DNA of 64,000 nt from Eupeodes corollae (Eukaryota; Arthropoda; Insecta; Diptera; Syrphidae). The DNA is taken from the NCBI RefSeq assembly GCF_945859685.1, contig NC_079149.1:15349118-15413117 (forward strand). The letters run 5' to 3'. Position 1 is the first letter of the stretch. Every line of letters begins with the position of its first letter. The notes beneath the pieces were generated by a model. The model was not told the origin of the DNA and did not search any database. It saw nothing but the letters and a program-made list of their open reading frames with translations. Both the position numbers and the translations under genes were made by a program. Positions 35,785-46,897 of this stretch are shown one piece after another.

Positions 35785-38377
35785 TTAAATTGTTGGTTTC
35801 GCAAGTATAGATGGTTTGTGCGTTGGACTGTCACGGCGTTTAAATATTGAAATATTCTGTAAACGTTGTGCCCGCTCTGATCTCAGCGTATTTTGATTGA
35901 TGGGTTGAAAATTCTGTTCGGGTGTAGAATCACCAGATATTCTTTGAACACCAAGAAAATGGGCAGGTGTAAGGGGAGCACAATCCGAAGAATCATCACT
36001 GCAGTACGTAAGAGGTCGTGAATTGACTACAGTTTCAACTTCAGTAAGAAGAGTTGTAAATTGGTCGATAGACAAAGTTGCTTTCAGCACTGCAGCCTTC
36101 AATGAGGATTTCACAACTCTTACTAGACGCTCCCAGAATCCACCCCACCAAGGTGCACGTTCGACGATAAATTTCCAGGTAATACGTTGATCAGTTAAGA
36201 AGCATTGAAAATCGGGATTTGATTTCAATTTAAGTTTATGACTTAGTTCTGTAGATGCCTTTATGAAAATCTTGGCATTATCGGAATATATAATCCGAGG
36301 TACACCTCTTCGCGCAATAAAACGCCTCAATGCCAAAAGACAACTTTCGGCTGTCAGATCCAAAACCACCTCTAAGTGCACTGCTCTAACTGCTGCACAA
36401 GTAAGCAGCATTATGTAGACCTTCCTCGATTGTTTGGTTCTATCGATCACATAAAGCGGACCAGCAAAATCCACACCAGTGATCTCGAAAGGCCTTGTAT
36501 GCAGTATTCGTTCTCTAGGAAGTGGAGCGAAGGGTTGTGATGCTGATTTAGCTTGAAGGAGCTTGCAAACAAAACAATTTTTAATAATATTTTTAACAAT
36601 TTGTCTTACTTTAAGTATCCAGAATCTTGAGCGAAGCTTTGAAAGCACTGAATTCGTTCCGGCATGAAATAGCTTCTCGTGGGTGTCTCTTACAATCAGC
36701 TTCGTAATGTGCGATGGTTTGGGCAAAATATACGGATGAGTTTCTTCTGGACTTAATCCTGCAAACTGAAGACGCTTTCCAACTCGTAATAGTGCATCAG
36801 TGTCATCTAAAAATGGATTAAGAGTTGCCAGATCAGAACTTGATGGAATACATTTTTTATTAAAAAGTAAAGTTAATTCATCTTTAAAATGTTGCCTCTG
36901 GACATATTTTATCCAGCATTTTTCAGCAGATATAATTTCATCGGCCGTAAGAAAAGTTGGAAACTTCTTTTTTGTCTTAAAGAAATTATATGCACGAAAA
37001 AAGTAAGCGGTCGTTCGGAGCAGATGTCTCCAAGTGCTAAAATCGATTGGATTCATAGGTGGAGTAATAATATTTTTTAACTCAAATAAAGCGGAGTGAG
37101 CTTCAATTTCTTCAGTCACATGTAAAGATGTAATCAAGGTTGTAATACTGATATCGTTTTGTGGCCATGTTGATTGATTTTCTTTTAACCAATCCGGTCC
37201 AGACATCCACAAAGATGAATTTATAAGAGCGTTAGCGTTAATACCTCTTGTGACTAGGTCTGCTGGGTTTTCTAGGCCTGGACAGTGTCTCCACTTTGAA
37301 ACATCGCAAATAGATCTTATTTCGCGGACCCTGTTTTCAATATATGGTTTCCAACGTTTACTAGAACCAGTACCTAATCCAAAACCATGAAATTTTCGAA
37401 TCCGTCCATAGATAAGCATCATTAAATTCAACACGCAAGTTTTTCTGCATGTAATCTAATAAACGAGCTGCAACGAGAGCAGCAGTTAATTCAAGCTTTG
37501 GAATGGTAAGTTCGTTCTGATTTTTGTTGTTTAGGGGTGCCACTCTATTTTTAGCACATAAGAAACGCACAAAAATATTTCCAATATCGTCACGGGTTCT
37601 TGCATAGGCTACGGCTCCGAAAGCATATTGGCTCTCATCTTCAAAAATATGTATATCAACGTTTCTCTTACCAACAATCACATGACGTGGAAAGGCTATT
37701 TTCCGAAGATCGCTCACTTCATGGCAGCATGCCATCCAAATTTTCATCATATCTTCAGGTAAGAGCTCGTCCCACTCTAGATGTTTACGCCAGATTGATT
37801 GAAAAAGGATTTTAAGACGAACTATCCAAGGACCTAGAAAACCAAGAGGGTCAAATATTTTTGCCATTACCTTAAGAACATTCCGCTTTGTGCCTTTTGG
37901 CTTCTCTGACTCTAAAAGATTCAGAAGTCCATCAACATTTACAGCCAATTCATCTGTGGCAACTAACCAACACAGACCAAGTACCTTTTGAAGTTTGTGA
38001 ATATCTTGATCTATTGGAATCTTACGACGAACGGTAGAGTTGTTGGAATTCCATTTGCATAAATTCATAGATGCACTTTTAAGAATGATTTTGGCTTCTT
38101 TTTGAATTTTCACGGCATCTATTTCTTCATCGACACTGCACACAAGATCGTCTACATAAAAACTCTTGAGGAGAAGAGCGCACGTTCGGGGGTATGTTTG
38201 TTCAGCTTCTTTAATCGCCTTTATAATTGTGACAGCCAAAAGACCAGGGCTGCAAGTGACGCCAAATGTCACACGAGTCATTCGAAATACCTTTATGTCA
38301 GGAAGATTGTCAACGTTATTTAATTTATCCGAAAACCAAATAAATCTGTGACTATCGCGGTCTTTCGGGTGCAGCAT
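35785..38377 (-). pseudogene. BEL/Pao retrotransposon pol relic (RT-RNase H-integrase)
   Basis: Two long minus-strand frames meet at a frameshift near 37370-37430. The upstream frame (38377-37361, 338 codons) starts inside the reverse transcriptase (MLHPKDRDSHRFIWF). It keeps the YVDD active-site box (SFYVDDLV), the BEL-type connection (FDPLGFLGPWIVRLKILFQ) and RNase H start blocks (KLELTAALVAARLL, LWTDSK). The downstream frame (37434-35785, 549 codons) has the end of RNase H (WRHCPGLENPADLVTRG), the integrase zinc-binding His/Cys region, and DDE residues in GVDFAGPLY, IYSDNAKIF and APWWGGFWERLVR. Gag, protease and the RT fingers are missing, the C-terminal tail is shortened, and I found no LTRs. 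A truncated LTR element rather than a domesticated gene is the simplest reading. Confidence 0.9.
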
Positions 38378-38384
38378 TATCTGT

Positions 38385-40810
38385 AAAAAATAATAATTCA
38401 GTTTTTCACAGTGATTAACTACAAATCGAATAAATAAAGTGCAACTTTTTTAAACTTTTGTATGACTCATCATGGAATCAAAATGTGTTATCGCAGCAAA
38501 ATTCGTCTATTATATAAAAGGTATCTCTATTTATAGGCATATCCATACAGACTCCCTGAGCCTCATATACCTACCCATTAACGTCATTTAGCATAAATAT
38601 CCTTTTTCCTAATGTCAGTTTAATCGATTTTGTGTAATTATATCTCCTTACTTGGGCCCAGCTGCAAAATGTATTCCTTCACTTTCATACAAACATATAA
38701 ACAATACATATACAAACATATAAGATATGAGCAATAGGATCTGACACAAACATCGATACATCCTGTCAATCATTATTGTTTTGCGATCCTGATTGCATTT
38801 TCCTCCTCTTTTTTTTCTCTCGCTTTTGTTGTTGTTGTTGAAAAGCGAACGATTTTCCAATGTTCATTGCATATTGTATGTATATTCCTCCCACCCCCTC
38901 CAAAACGCTACAATCCTTGGTGCCTATTTTTGTGTCCGTTGTTGTCGTCATTGTATCAAATTCGAATATCGCATAGTATATCGTGTGACGCCGTTTTACG
39001 TCACAAAAGTGCCATAGAAGTGCGAGACATCAAGAATCCAAAGGACTCTGATATGGTGCGGTGTGGGTGAGGGGCGTCAAGCGAGAAGGAGCGGTATTCT
39101 GCTGCTGTTTTGTATTTTTGTTTTATTTTTTCATGCTTAACGTTTTAGTTCTCTGATTTCTATGTTCTTGATGCTGCAGCTGAATATGAGAACAACAAGG
39201 ACTCTTTTCAAATCAGAATGTTGCCATTAATGCAACAATTTCATCTCGCAACCAATCATCAGAAATCAAGCTTCCTCTTTTACTTCTCCCCATATCGCCG
39301 GCTCTGACTCCGACTCCGACGACCGCGCGTTCTATTTCAACATCGATTTGAAATCGCGAAGGGCAACCAACACTCATCGCGCCGTCATATAGCCTTCATC
39401 ATCGATATCCTCATCAGAATATTTGCAGGATGGGTTATGGGTTATGGGATGTGGGTGGCCGAAAGGATAAAGGACGAAATAAAGAGAGAGAGAGGGGGTA
39501 GATATTTCGAATGATGCCTGGGCTCCGTGTTTTTTAACACTCTAAAACAATGGCGATATTCTTTATTTTCTATTTTCCGAAGGCGTGCGAAAAAAACAAT
39601 AATTCCTATAGCCGCCGAGGCAATGCAACCGGTAATAAACCATCCCTTAGCTGCAATCCACCCTCAGCCCCTTTCACATGATGCAGGCATATAGTGGATT
39701 GCAAAAATATTAATTGCACACACATAACAATACACGAATCTATGTGAATGAAGAATTCATTAAATCCTGACTCCTGCAGCTGGATCTGGATAAAAACAGG
39801 GATTTCCTAAGCCCTCTGCAACTAAAAAACAAAACTCAAAAAAATTAAAACAAAAAGAAAAAAATCAGAAATAGAAACAGGACCAGAGAAGAAGAACAAC
39901 AAAAAAAAACACCCTTGCCGAAGGGTTAAAAAATCGCATCGCAGATTTTTATATTTTTTTGCTGAAGGAATAAAAATCAATATTTAGCAATGAAGCGATT
40001 TTTGTATTTTACTGAAGGGTAGACGATTATTGGGGGTTGGGGTGTTGTTGCTTTATTGGTGATTTATACGCAGAGAGTTATGGTTGGAAGGGGTGGGGGT
40101 AGGGATGATATAAATATAAAAAGGAACGATAGTGATGGGGCTCAGTCATTGCAGTTAATCAGTGTGTGGCAACGATTTAATTAGATTTCATGAAGTTCTG
40201 ATTCTGGTTCTGGTTGCGGTTGTAATATGTGTGTTATCATCGGTGTTGGGTAATATCATATCCTAGGAAAAGGAAGGATATTTCTATGGACGAGGAGGAG
40301 TTTATTTGCAAACTCATAATTTTTGTTTTTTAAATGAAAACTGGAAATGAAGAGAAATTGATTTGAATTCAATTCTAAGGATTATTACGAGGATCGTTAT
40401 GTAAGGATCAAGAGAAGCACTTGAAGTTAAAATTAATTTGGCAGAATTTAGAAGAGGTTCTAGAATGAACCAACGATACTCCTTTAGTTACCTATTTTAG
40501 AAAGCTGTTCGCAGGATGTTAGACGCTGTGTGATAATGTCATGCCATTCCCAGTTCTTAAGGAAGTAAATTATTCTATAGAACCAATCTTTTTTAGTACT
40601 CGTGAAAGTCCTAAAAGGTCTTAATACACATACAACTTTGCCGTCTGTCGGTCTTTTAGTAGTTCTTATCCTAAAATAAAATTTATAGATATTTTGAATT
40701 AAAACGAAAGCTAACTTTAAGAAATTTGATATATTTGTTTTTTGTTCAAAACCTCGGTATTAAAAAATGTATGTATTGATTTATATTCAATTTAAAAAAT
40801 ATGAACTACA
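38385..40810. other. Non-coding stretch
   Basis: Contains an AG tract (39482-39497), a CpG-richer patch at 39297-39400 (CGACGACCGCGCG) and A-rich runs near 39825-39910. No gene is supported. The patchy composition would fit intronic or regulatory DNA, but that is inference. Confidence 0.35.
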
Positions 40811-40814
40811 ATTA

Positions 40815-42490
40815 GTAGGCGAGAGGAATATCGACTTCTCAGAAGGAATAAGAGAGGGCATATGAAGCATGTGGTTGAAGATGTTGAGAGGATTAAAAGC
40901 AGGAATGAAGTTCGAAAGTTTTATGAACAGGTGAAACGAAATTCACAGGTACATAAACCTAGAACCAAAGGCTGCAAAGACGAAAGTGGAAATGGAACCG
41001 CAGTCAACGCTGAGGATATGTAAGGTCCAATTCTGAAGACTGTATAACGTCGACGACGAACCGAATTCGCAGAAAGCCAACATTCCCGTCCTCCCGACTT
41101 AGACGAAGATTGCCATATCTAAGCTGAAGTCTAATAAAGCCGCTGGAGCGGATGGCTTATATGCCCAGCTCTTTAAAGCAGCTGGAGATAAGTTGGTTAG
41201 GAGCATGCACCAACTTATCTGTAAGATATGGTCGGAAGAAAGCATGACCGATGAATGGAACTTCAGTATTGTTTGTACGATCCTGAAAAAAGGAGACCCT
41301 CTAAACTGCACCAACTAGGGATCAGTCTACTTAACATCGCTTACAAGATATTCTCAAATCCTGGAAAAAAACCCAAGAACACCAAATCGACACCCACCAT
41401 CTTTTCATCGATTTCAAGGCCGCATATGACAGCATCTACAGAGACGAGCTGTATAGAGCCATGTCTAGTTTTGGCATACCTGATAAACTCGTCCGTTTCT
41501 GCAGGATTCTGCTTGGATAATCTGCGCTGCTTCATATAGGTTGGAAACAACGTAACAGAACCTTTCGATGTCAAAAAACTTTTTAGACAAGGTGATGCGC
41601 TGTCATGCGATTTTTTTAACATCGTGATTGAAAGAATAGTGCAGAGCTCACACGTCAACACTAGAGGCACTATCTTTCAAAAGTCTGTCCAATTACATGG
41701 CATATGCTGATGGCATTGAAATAGTCGGAAGAACTTAGCGTGATGTTAATGGGGCTTTTGTGACTATTGAGGCAGAGGCGGCTAAAATGTATTTAAAGGT
41801 CAATGAGAGCAAACAAAGTACATGCTGTTGTCTAAAAAGGATATACAACACCGACGTTTTGGTCAAAACGTCACCATCGACAGACGTAACATCGAGGTAG
41901 TCAAGGACTTCGTCTACCCAGGCACCGCTGTAAACGCAGAAAAAAACACCAGCTCTGAGATCAAACTCTTGCTAACCGCTGTTTCCTAGATCTGAGAAAG
42001 CAATTGAGTGGTAAAGTCCTCTCTCGAGAGACCAAAGTGTCGCAATATAAGACAATTATCATCCCCGTCCTACTATACGGTGCAGAAGCATGGACTGTGA
42101 CAAATGCGGATAAAAGCACCTTGGGTCGGTTTGAGAGAAAAGTTCTTTGTGCGATCTACGAAGGGGATTGGAGAAGAAGATGGAACGACGAGCTGTACAG
42201 GCTGTAAGGCGACGTTGATTTAGTCAGAAGGGTAAAAGTCCAACGACTAAGATGGCTGGGTCACGTAGAGCGTATCGAAACCAATGCTCCAGCCCGGAAA
42301 GTCTTCGAATCCGCACCCACAGGATAGCGCAGTAGAGGAAGACCGCGAATCAGGTGGCACGCACAAGTGGAAGGTGACCTCACCCAACTTGGAGCGCGAA
42401 ACTGCAGACATCTAGCTAGGAACCGAGCTTGATGGAGAAGTTTGTTACTTGAGGCTCCAGTTCACACAGGACTGTAGCGCCACCTTAAGT
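40815..42490 (+). mobile_element. RTE-like LINE relic
   Basis: Plus-strand blocks in broken frames: an N-terminal linker (EREYRLLRRNKREHMK near 40820, EDVERIKSRNEVRKFYEQVK near 40880), KLKSNKAAGADGLYAQLFKA (41115-41180), WNFSIVCTILKKGDPLNCTN (41255-41315), a FIDFKAAYDSIYRDELYRAM block (41405-41465, first catalytic Asp present), GDALSCDFFNIVIERIVQSS (41590-41650), an AYADGIEIVGR block near 41700 in which the second Asp of the pair is Gly, then the C-terminal YHPRPTIRCRSM/YGAEAWT region and RLRWLGHVERIETNAPARK (42245-42300). A deletion removes the GF.PG finger region near 41345. The AGADGL..LFK and GHVERM features resemble the RTE group. Confidence 0.8.
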
Positions 42491-42491
42491 A

Positions 42492-43660
42492 AATAAGAAC
42501 TGGAAATTATTGAAGCAATTGGACGAACAAGCAGAGGATGCAATTCCACTCTCTGTTTAACCTTGAAAGAACGGCACTTTCGTTTCAATACTGTGAAAAT
42601 GGTGTAAAAGATCAAAAGATGTACCAGACCTATACAATAACAGAGCTCAAAACAGTCCTCAATAAAATGAATGAATATAAAGCATTGAAATTTCTCATAC
42701 AACATGAGTTTTATAAGTACGGCACTGAGGAGTTCGTCAACTATCTTTGGCAAGTTTTCAACAATCAGAATGAGAACAAGGAAAATATCACACCATGTTT
42801 CGAGTCAGCAGTTATACTAACAGTTTTCAAAAAAGGCCGGAAACTATAGAGGAATTTCACTGCTAAATACTGTCGGCATGGTTTTTGAAAGTATCCTCTG
42901 TTCAAGCGACTGACAAACTGGGTTGATAAAAATGACATACTTAGGGAGTGTCAAGCTGGTTTTCTTTATGGGTATTCTACTGTGGACTTAATTTTCACCC
43001 TTAGTACTATCATTGATATCAACAGTTCACAAGGTAAAAACATATAGAAAATGTTGAAAACGCTAAAAAAAAAATGTAAAACTGGATGGAAACAGTATGT
43101 CAGAAACGCTTACTACCCCTACCAGGCTTAGACAGTGATGCACTTTGAGTACAATCCCATTTTTTTTGATCTTGAATGAAAGGTATAGGTTAATATCTGA
43201 ATGGATAAATTGAAATGCGTTATTCCAGTATAAAAGTATTGAAGTATTCAGATGACATTGTCCTTTTAGCGGATACACCAATAAAGCTCAAGATCATGAT
43301 CACGAACCTCGAAGAATAATGCAAAATGTGAAAATTCGCAGTAAATCGAAGCATATGCATGTCAAATAATAGTCTTTGGCAGAGGAAAGAGACAGTGTCA
43401 TGGAAATTATAAGTTGAGGTATGAAAGAGAACCATTTGAGATAGTGGAACACTATAAGTATCTTGGCCTAACATAACCCCTAAAAAATTACATGAAGAGA
43501 TATATTCAGTGGAAAAGCTTAAGAATGCGAAAACAGCTAAACTCAACTTGGAAGTTATCAATATAAGTTTACGAGCAAAGTACCTGATCTTTGAGATTAA
43601 CAATCAGATCAATTTTAATATATGCAGCTACCAGGGGTACCAACAAAATGACTCTGTGAA
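42492..43660 (+). mobile_element. LINE reverse-transcriptase fragments
   Basis: Blocks on the plus strand: TELKTVLNKMNEYKALKF (42640-42695), KYGTEEFVNYLWQVFNN (42715-42768), CFESAVILTVFKKGRK (42797-42843), YRGISLLNTVGMVFESILC (42848-42900), a CQAGFLYGYSTVD-type block (42950-42985), and near 43425-43475 EPFEIVEHYKYLGLT. These are the finger/palm start and the thumb (HYKYLG) of a LINE polymerase. The catalytic Asp blocks are not readable. It directly follows the RTE-like relic, so the two may be adjacent insertions or parts of a mosaic. Confidence 0.65.
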
Positions 43661-44097
43661 ACAGTTGTTGAGATTTTTTGCTGAATCTTTTTATGACTAC
43701 ACCCACGTATATGCTCCACATCGAGACGTGACTCCTACCAATGTTCATTACGACTTTAAAGCTACACTTTGATTATATATTTAAAGTTCATAATGTGAAC
43801 GTTACACGGCTACCTAGGATTGTGATAACAATGGTTCTTGACAAAAAATTATCAAGTTTTGAACAGTGGAGCTTCACTTCATTTTGAAGTGGGACATTCT
43901 CTGCAGATGACCGCTAAACTGTATAACGTCCTTACTGTTGTCCACGAAAAGATACACGAATCATTAAAAAAAAAGCACGGTTATTCATTAATAGAGATTA
44001 CTACTTAAAATTGGAAATATCTCGAAGGTTCACCTTACAAAACAGCGGAATACATTTTTTTAACTGTCCGTACTTCGCAACTTACATCCAACTAATA

Positions 44098-44556
44098 TTA
44101 CTTAGAAATCACTATTGGACCGGTTTCCTCACGGGCGTCTCTTTTTTGATTAACTACAATTTGGTTTGCAAACCGATCCAAATCAAGTTGTCCAATAGCT
44201 GTAAGCTTGCGGCGACCATCAGGGTGCTTTTCGATTAAGCGGGCATGTTCCAATTCTTGCAAATCTTTTCGCGTACATCCATAGGCAGAACGAAAGAAGT
44301 GGGATGGATGAACACCGTTGCGCTTACGGCTACTATAAATCTTTGTTATGGAACCAACACCAGCTGGACTGCATTGATAAAAGTGACGAAGGATCGACGA
44401 ACAATGAATGTAGAACCAATCGGGGTCATAAGGCGAAAGCTCCTTGAACTTGGCAATCTTAATGATGTCTTTAAGCTTACCAGTCTTCTTCAAAAGGACG
44501 CCGACATGCTTTACAACAGCATGTTGATCAATATCCTTAACTGTAACACCAATCAG
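44098..44556 (-). pseudogene. RpS19: Intronless copy of ribosomal protein eS19 (RpS19)
   Basis: The minus-strand frame reads GVTVKDIDQHAVVKHVGVL, then LKKTGKLKDIIKIAKFKELS, PYDPDWFYIHCSSILRHFYQ, SPAGVGSITKIYSSRKRNGV, HPSHFFRSAYG and the C-terminus RFANQIVVNQKRDAREETGP followed by IVISK and a stop. This is eS19 of the small ribosomal subunit almost end to end, about 152 codons against about 156, with no internal stop or frameshift. The start codon position reads CTG instead of ATG, a few residues after GKLK are missing, and conserved positions are changed (SAYGCTRK where an AADGAARK-like run is usual). Upstream in minus sense is a pyrimidine-rich CTTTTTTTCCTTCGG like a ribosomal-protein mRNA start. 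Absence of introns and the LINE-rich setting indicate a retrocopy, probably a recent pseudogene. Confidence 0.88.
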
Positions 44557-44629
44557 ATATAGTGAACCGAAGGAAAAAAAAGCACAGCGCAGTACATTTT
44601 TACATAGTTTTGGGGAAGTTAAGTTAAGT

Positions 44630-45500
44630 TCAATAAATATTTCAAAGGCATTTGATATATTCTTTCATCTTGCGCAATTATTGCTAAATGTTTCATTTGG
44701 TGTCAAAGAATACCTTCTTCATTCCATTAGGCATTTTCTTTTGAAACGTTCAACACGAGTTGGATTAGACGAACCTTTCATAAACATCATAAATGCTGAA
44801 TGCCTCGGGGCTCAGTTCTGTCTCCTACACTTTTTCATGACTGATCTCTTGTCTAGAAACATATTTGTTTTTTCAAATTGGTTTCAAGACCCACAACCCT
44901 TTTTTTTCGAATGTGGAAACGTAACAAAAAAATTTGTTTGAGCTCATTAAAAGTCCAATGCTGTCTTCTATCATTAAAGCGAGACATATTCCTTTGACAA
45001 CTATTAATGAGTCAAATTTCTGTAAAAGAAGAGGCTGGGATGCGACCCACACTGTTAACTTCCCATCCCGTCTGTCGATTTGTCTTGCTTAAAAGCTTGT
45101 AGGTTTTCGTGTTGGGCAAGAAAGTTGTCATGAATTTGCGGCCTGATCTAGAGTATAACTTCCAATCTCTGTCTTGTGATTCACTCACTTAAGACTCTTA
45201 TACTGTATTTTAAAAAGAGCTTTTATAAACATTAATGACAATATTATCATTTCCGTCTTTTGAAAATCATTTTAACGTTTCTGCCTCAACTTTTTTTGCC
45301 GGACTATTTGTTAATAAAATAACTAGCTGTATTCCTGCACTTAAATAGCTTAAGGGTAAAATGGGTGCTTCTAGAAATGTCAATAAGCTTTCTCTTGAGC
45401 CTAATTTTGGTCGTATTGTAAAATATAAAAATACCTTCTTAAGCCTTACTCCGCGAATGTAAAATATCTTTCCACGCTATATGTTTCCTCATCATTTCAG
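44630..45500 (+). mobile_element. CR1/jockey-type LINE relic, interrupted
   Basis: The first piece (44640-44910) carries FNKAFDIFFHLAQLLLN-like and FGVKEYLLHSIRHFLLKRST blocks, then DLLSRNIFVFSNW near the former ADD box. The C-terminal piece resumes at about 45335: GCIPALK, SRNVNKLSLEPNFGRIVKYK, NTFLSLTPRM, ending near 45480. That C-terminus parallels the CR1/jockey-type copies (EPNFGRTVKYRDSFFSRTMR). Between the pieces lies an inverse-oriented terminal segment of the tandem-unit repeat (45020-45105). Heavily decayed. Confidence 0.7.
45020..45105 (-). repeat. Tandem-unit repeat family, terminal segment, copy 3
   Basis: Read on the minus strand it is CTTTTAAGCAAGACAAATCG then ACAGACGGGATGGGAAGTTA, followed by GTGTGGGTCGCATCCCAGCC. 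It matches the ends at 5868-5940 and 26491-26572. The ~174 bp units are absent, so this is an isolated end fragment inserted within a LINE relic. Confidence 0.7.
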
Positions 45501-45617
45501 TGTAAGCTTATTGTAAAAAGACTGTCATAAAAAGAACTCAGGAAATTCTTTGACATTTTTTCTTCGATTAGCAACCTCTGCAAAATTAATTTCCCTCACG
45601 GTTTATACAATTCCATA

Positions 45618-45797
45618 AGTTATAACACTTGGTTGATTTTCATACTCAACTCTAAAAAATAACTACTTGAACACTGTACACTTATTTCTTTGTAGAACAA
45701 ATAAAACTATGTTGCCTTGAAATTATTTTTTTAATTGAAAACAAAAATTCTAAAAAAAAATCAAGAATTTTCTCGTTACAAAAAGAGAATCACTAAA
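45618..45797 (+). promoter_or_regulatory. Candidate promoter / 5' leader of the secreted-repeat gene
   Basis: A TATAA-like string (TTATAACAC at about 45620) lies about 30 bp before TCATACTCAACT, which could hold a start site. A CTTATTTCTTTGTAG string (45681-45695) could alternatively be an acceptor for a leader exon. A three-codon upstream frame, ATG TTG CCT TGA, occupies 45709-45720. The main ATG at 45798 has the context CACTAAAATG, close to the fly start consensus. All inferred. Confidence 0.3.
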
Positions 45798-46897
45798 ATG
45801 AAGTCCTCATTTGCTCTTAACACAGCCTTATTTTTATTCACAACAATCCTCGTAGATATTGTTGTGAGCTCCCAATTGGATGATTTCCTGCAAGCTATTG
45901 AAGAAGCAAAATTGAAACTAGGCCTGGGCCAGATACGTCCAAAAAGAAGCCACTCGATTGATGAAATTCTATCTCGTTTCAGCGAAGATGAAGATGAATC
46001 AAGCTTTTACGAGACGAATTTACAACCAGGAGATGCCTGGTATAAATCCTATCGGGAACTAGAATGTTATTATGGTGGAGACTGTTCAAAACGTCGCCTC
46101 AAATGGAAACCAAAAATACATTTTAACCAAAAAACCAACGACTATTATGAAGAACAAGAAGAAGAAGATGAATCAAGTTTAGAAGATCAATGGGAACGCA
46201 CTCAAAATGATCTCTCACATGAAGCCAACTATAAACTATCAAAAGCTGAACAAGATGCTGCTGAACAAAAACTGCCCAAAGTTGCTTGGCCAATTCAACA
46301 TAGTAATACCAAAAGACATGTTGATCCAATGAAAGCGATAAGAATGAAGACAAGTCTGAAAATGATGGAAGATGGGTACGGACTAACTCTGCCGAGTTCG
46401 TTTCTTGATGAAGATCGACAGAAAATTACAGTTGAAGATATTTTGTCGAATTCCCAAAACGACGACGATGACAATCCGGATCCTTGGAAAGAGAGTTATG
46501 ATGTATTGGAAAGTAGAAAATTACTTTCATTTGACGAATCAGATGATTCACCAAATATTGGAGAAGATAAGATTTGTCATGTTGACAAACTTCCGAATTT
46601 ATTCAAAAGAAAAAGTGAAGCAGAAACCAATAATACTGCGACATTAATTCGACCAAAAACACTAAATCTCCTTAATTCGGTCGATAAGGAGCGAAATGTC
46701 AATAATGAACTTCATATTGATGTAAATGGAACAGTTTTGAGAAATGATGAGCTGCTAGAAGAATCATATAAGAATAACACCATTGGTTTTGAAGAAAAAC
46801 TGACAGAGTATGGTATAAGCTTGGACCGGAATAGGCGTGAAGTTGTATTCCCAACTTTAAATTTGACCAGCAAAAGTAAGACCAAGGATGAAATTAA
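45798..46897 (+). CDS. Exon 1: signal peptide and first acidic repeat
   Basis: Encodes the signal peptide, the RPKR-terminated propeptide-like segment, a Cys-containing stretch (ELECYYGGDCSKRR), a Glu-rich run (EEQEEEDESS), the first LDED repeat and the KNNTIGFEEKL..DRNRREVVFP tail. It ends in phase 2 at a GTAACT donor; the acceptor TATTTTCAG lies 75 nt downstream. Exon 4's second half ends with the same tail (KNNTITFKP..LERNTRGVVFP) and the same phase. Confidence 0.75.

Noticed and set aside
35785..38377. Domesticated integrase host gene
   Set aside because: The integrase is still preceded by BEL-type RT and RNase H in the same order with one frameshift; a truncated retroelement explains it without special pleading.
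45735..45797. Upstream extension of the secreted gene's frame (21 extra residues)
   Set aside because: It would begin at a TTG, not an ATG, and would put a basic segment in front of a clean signal peptide.
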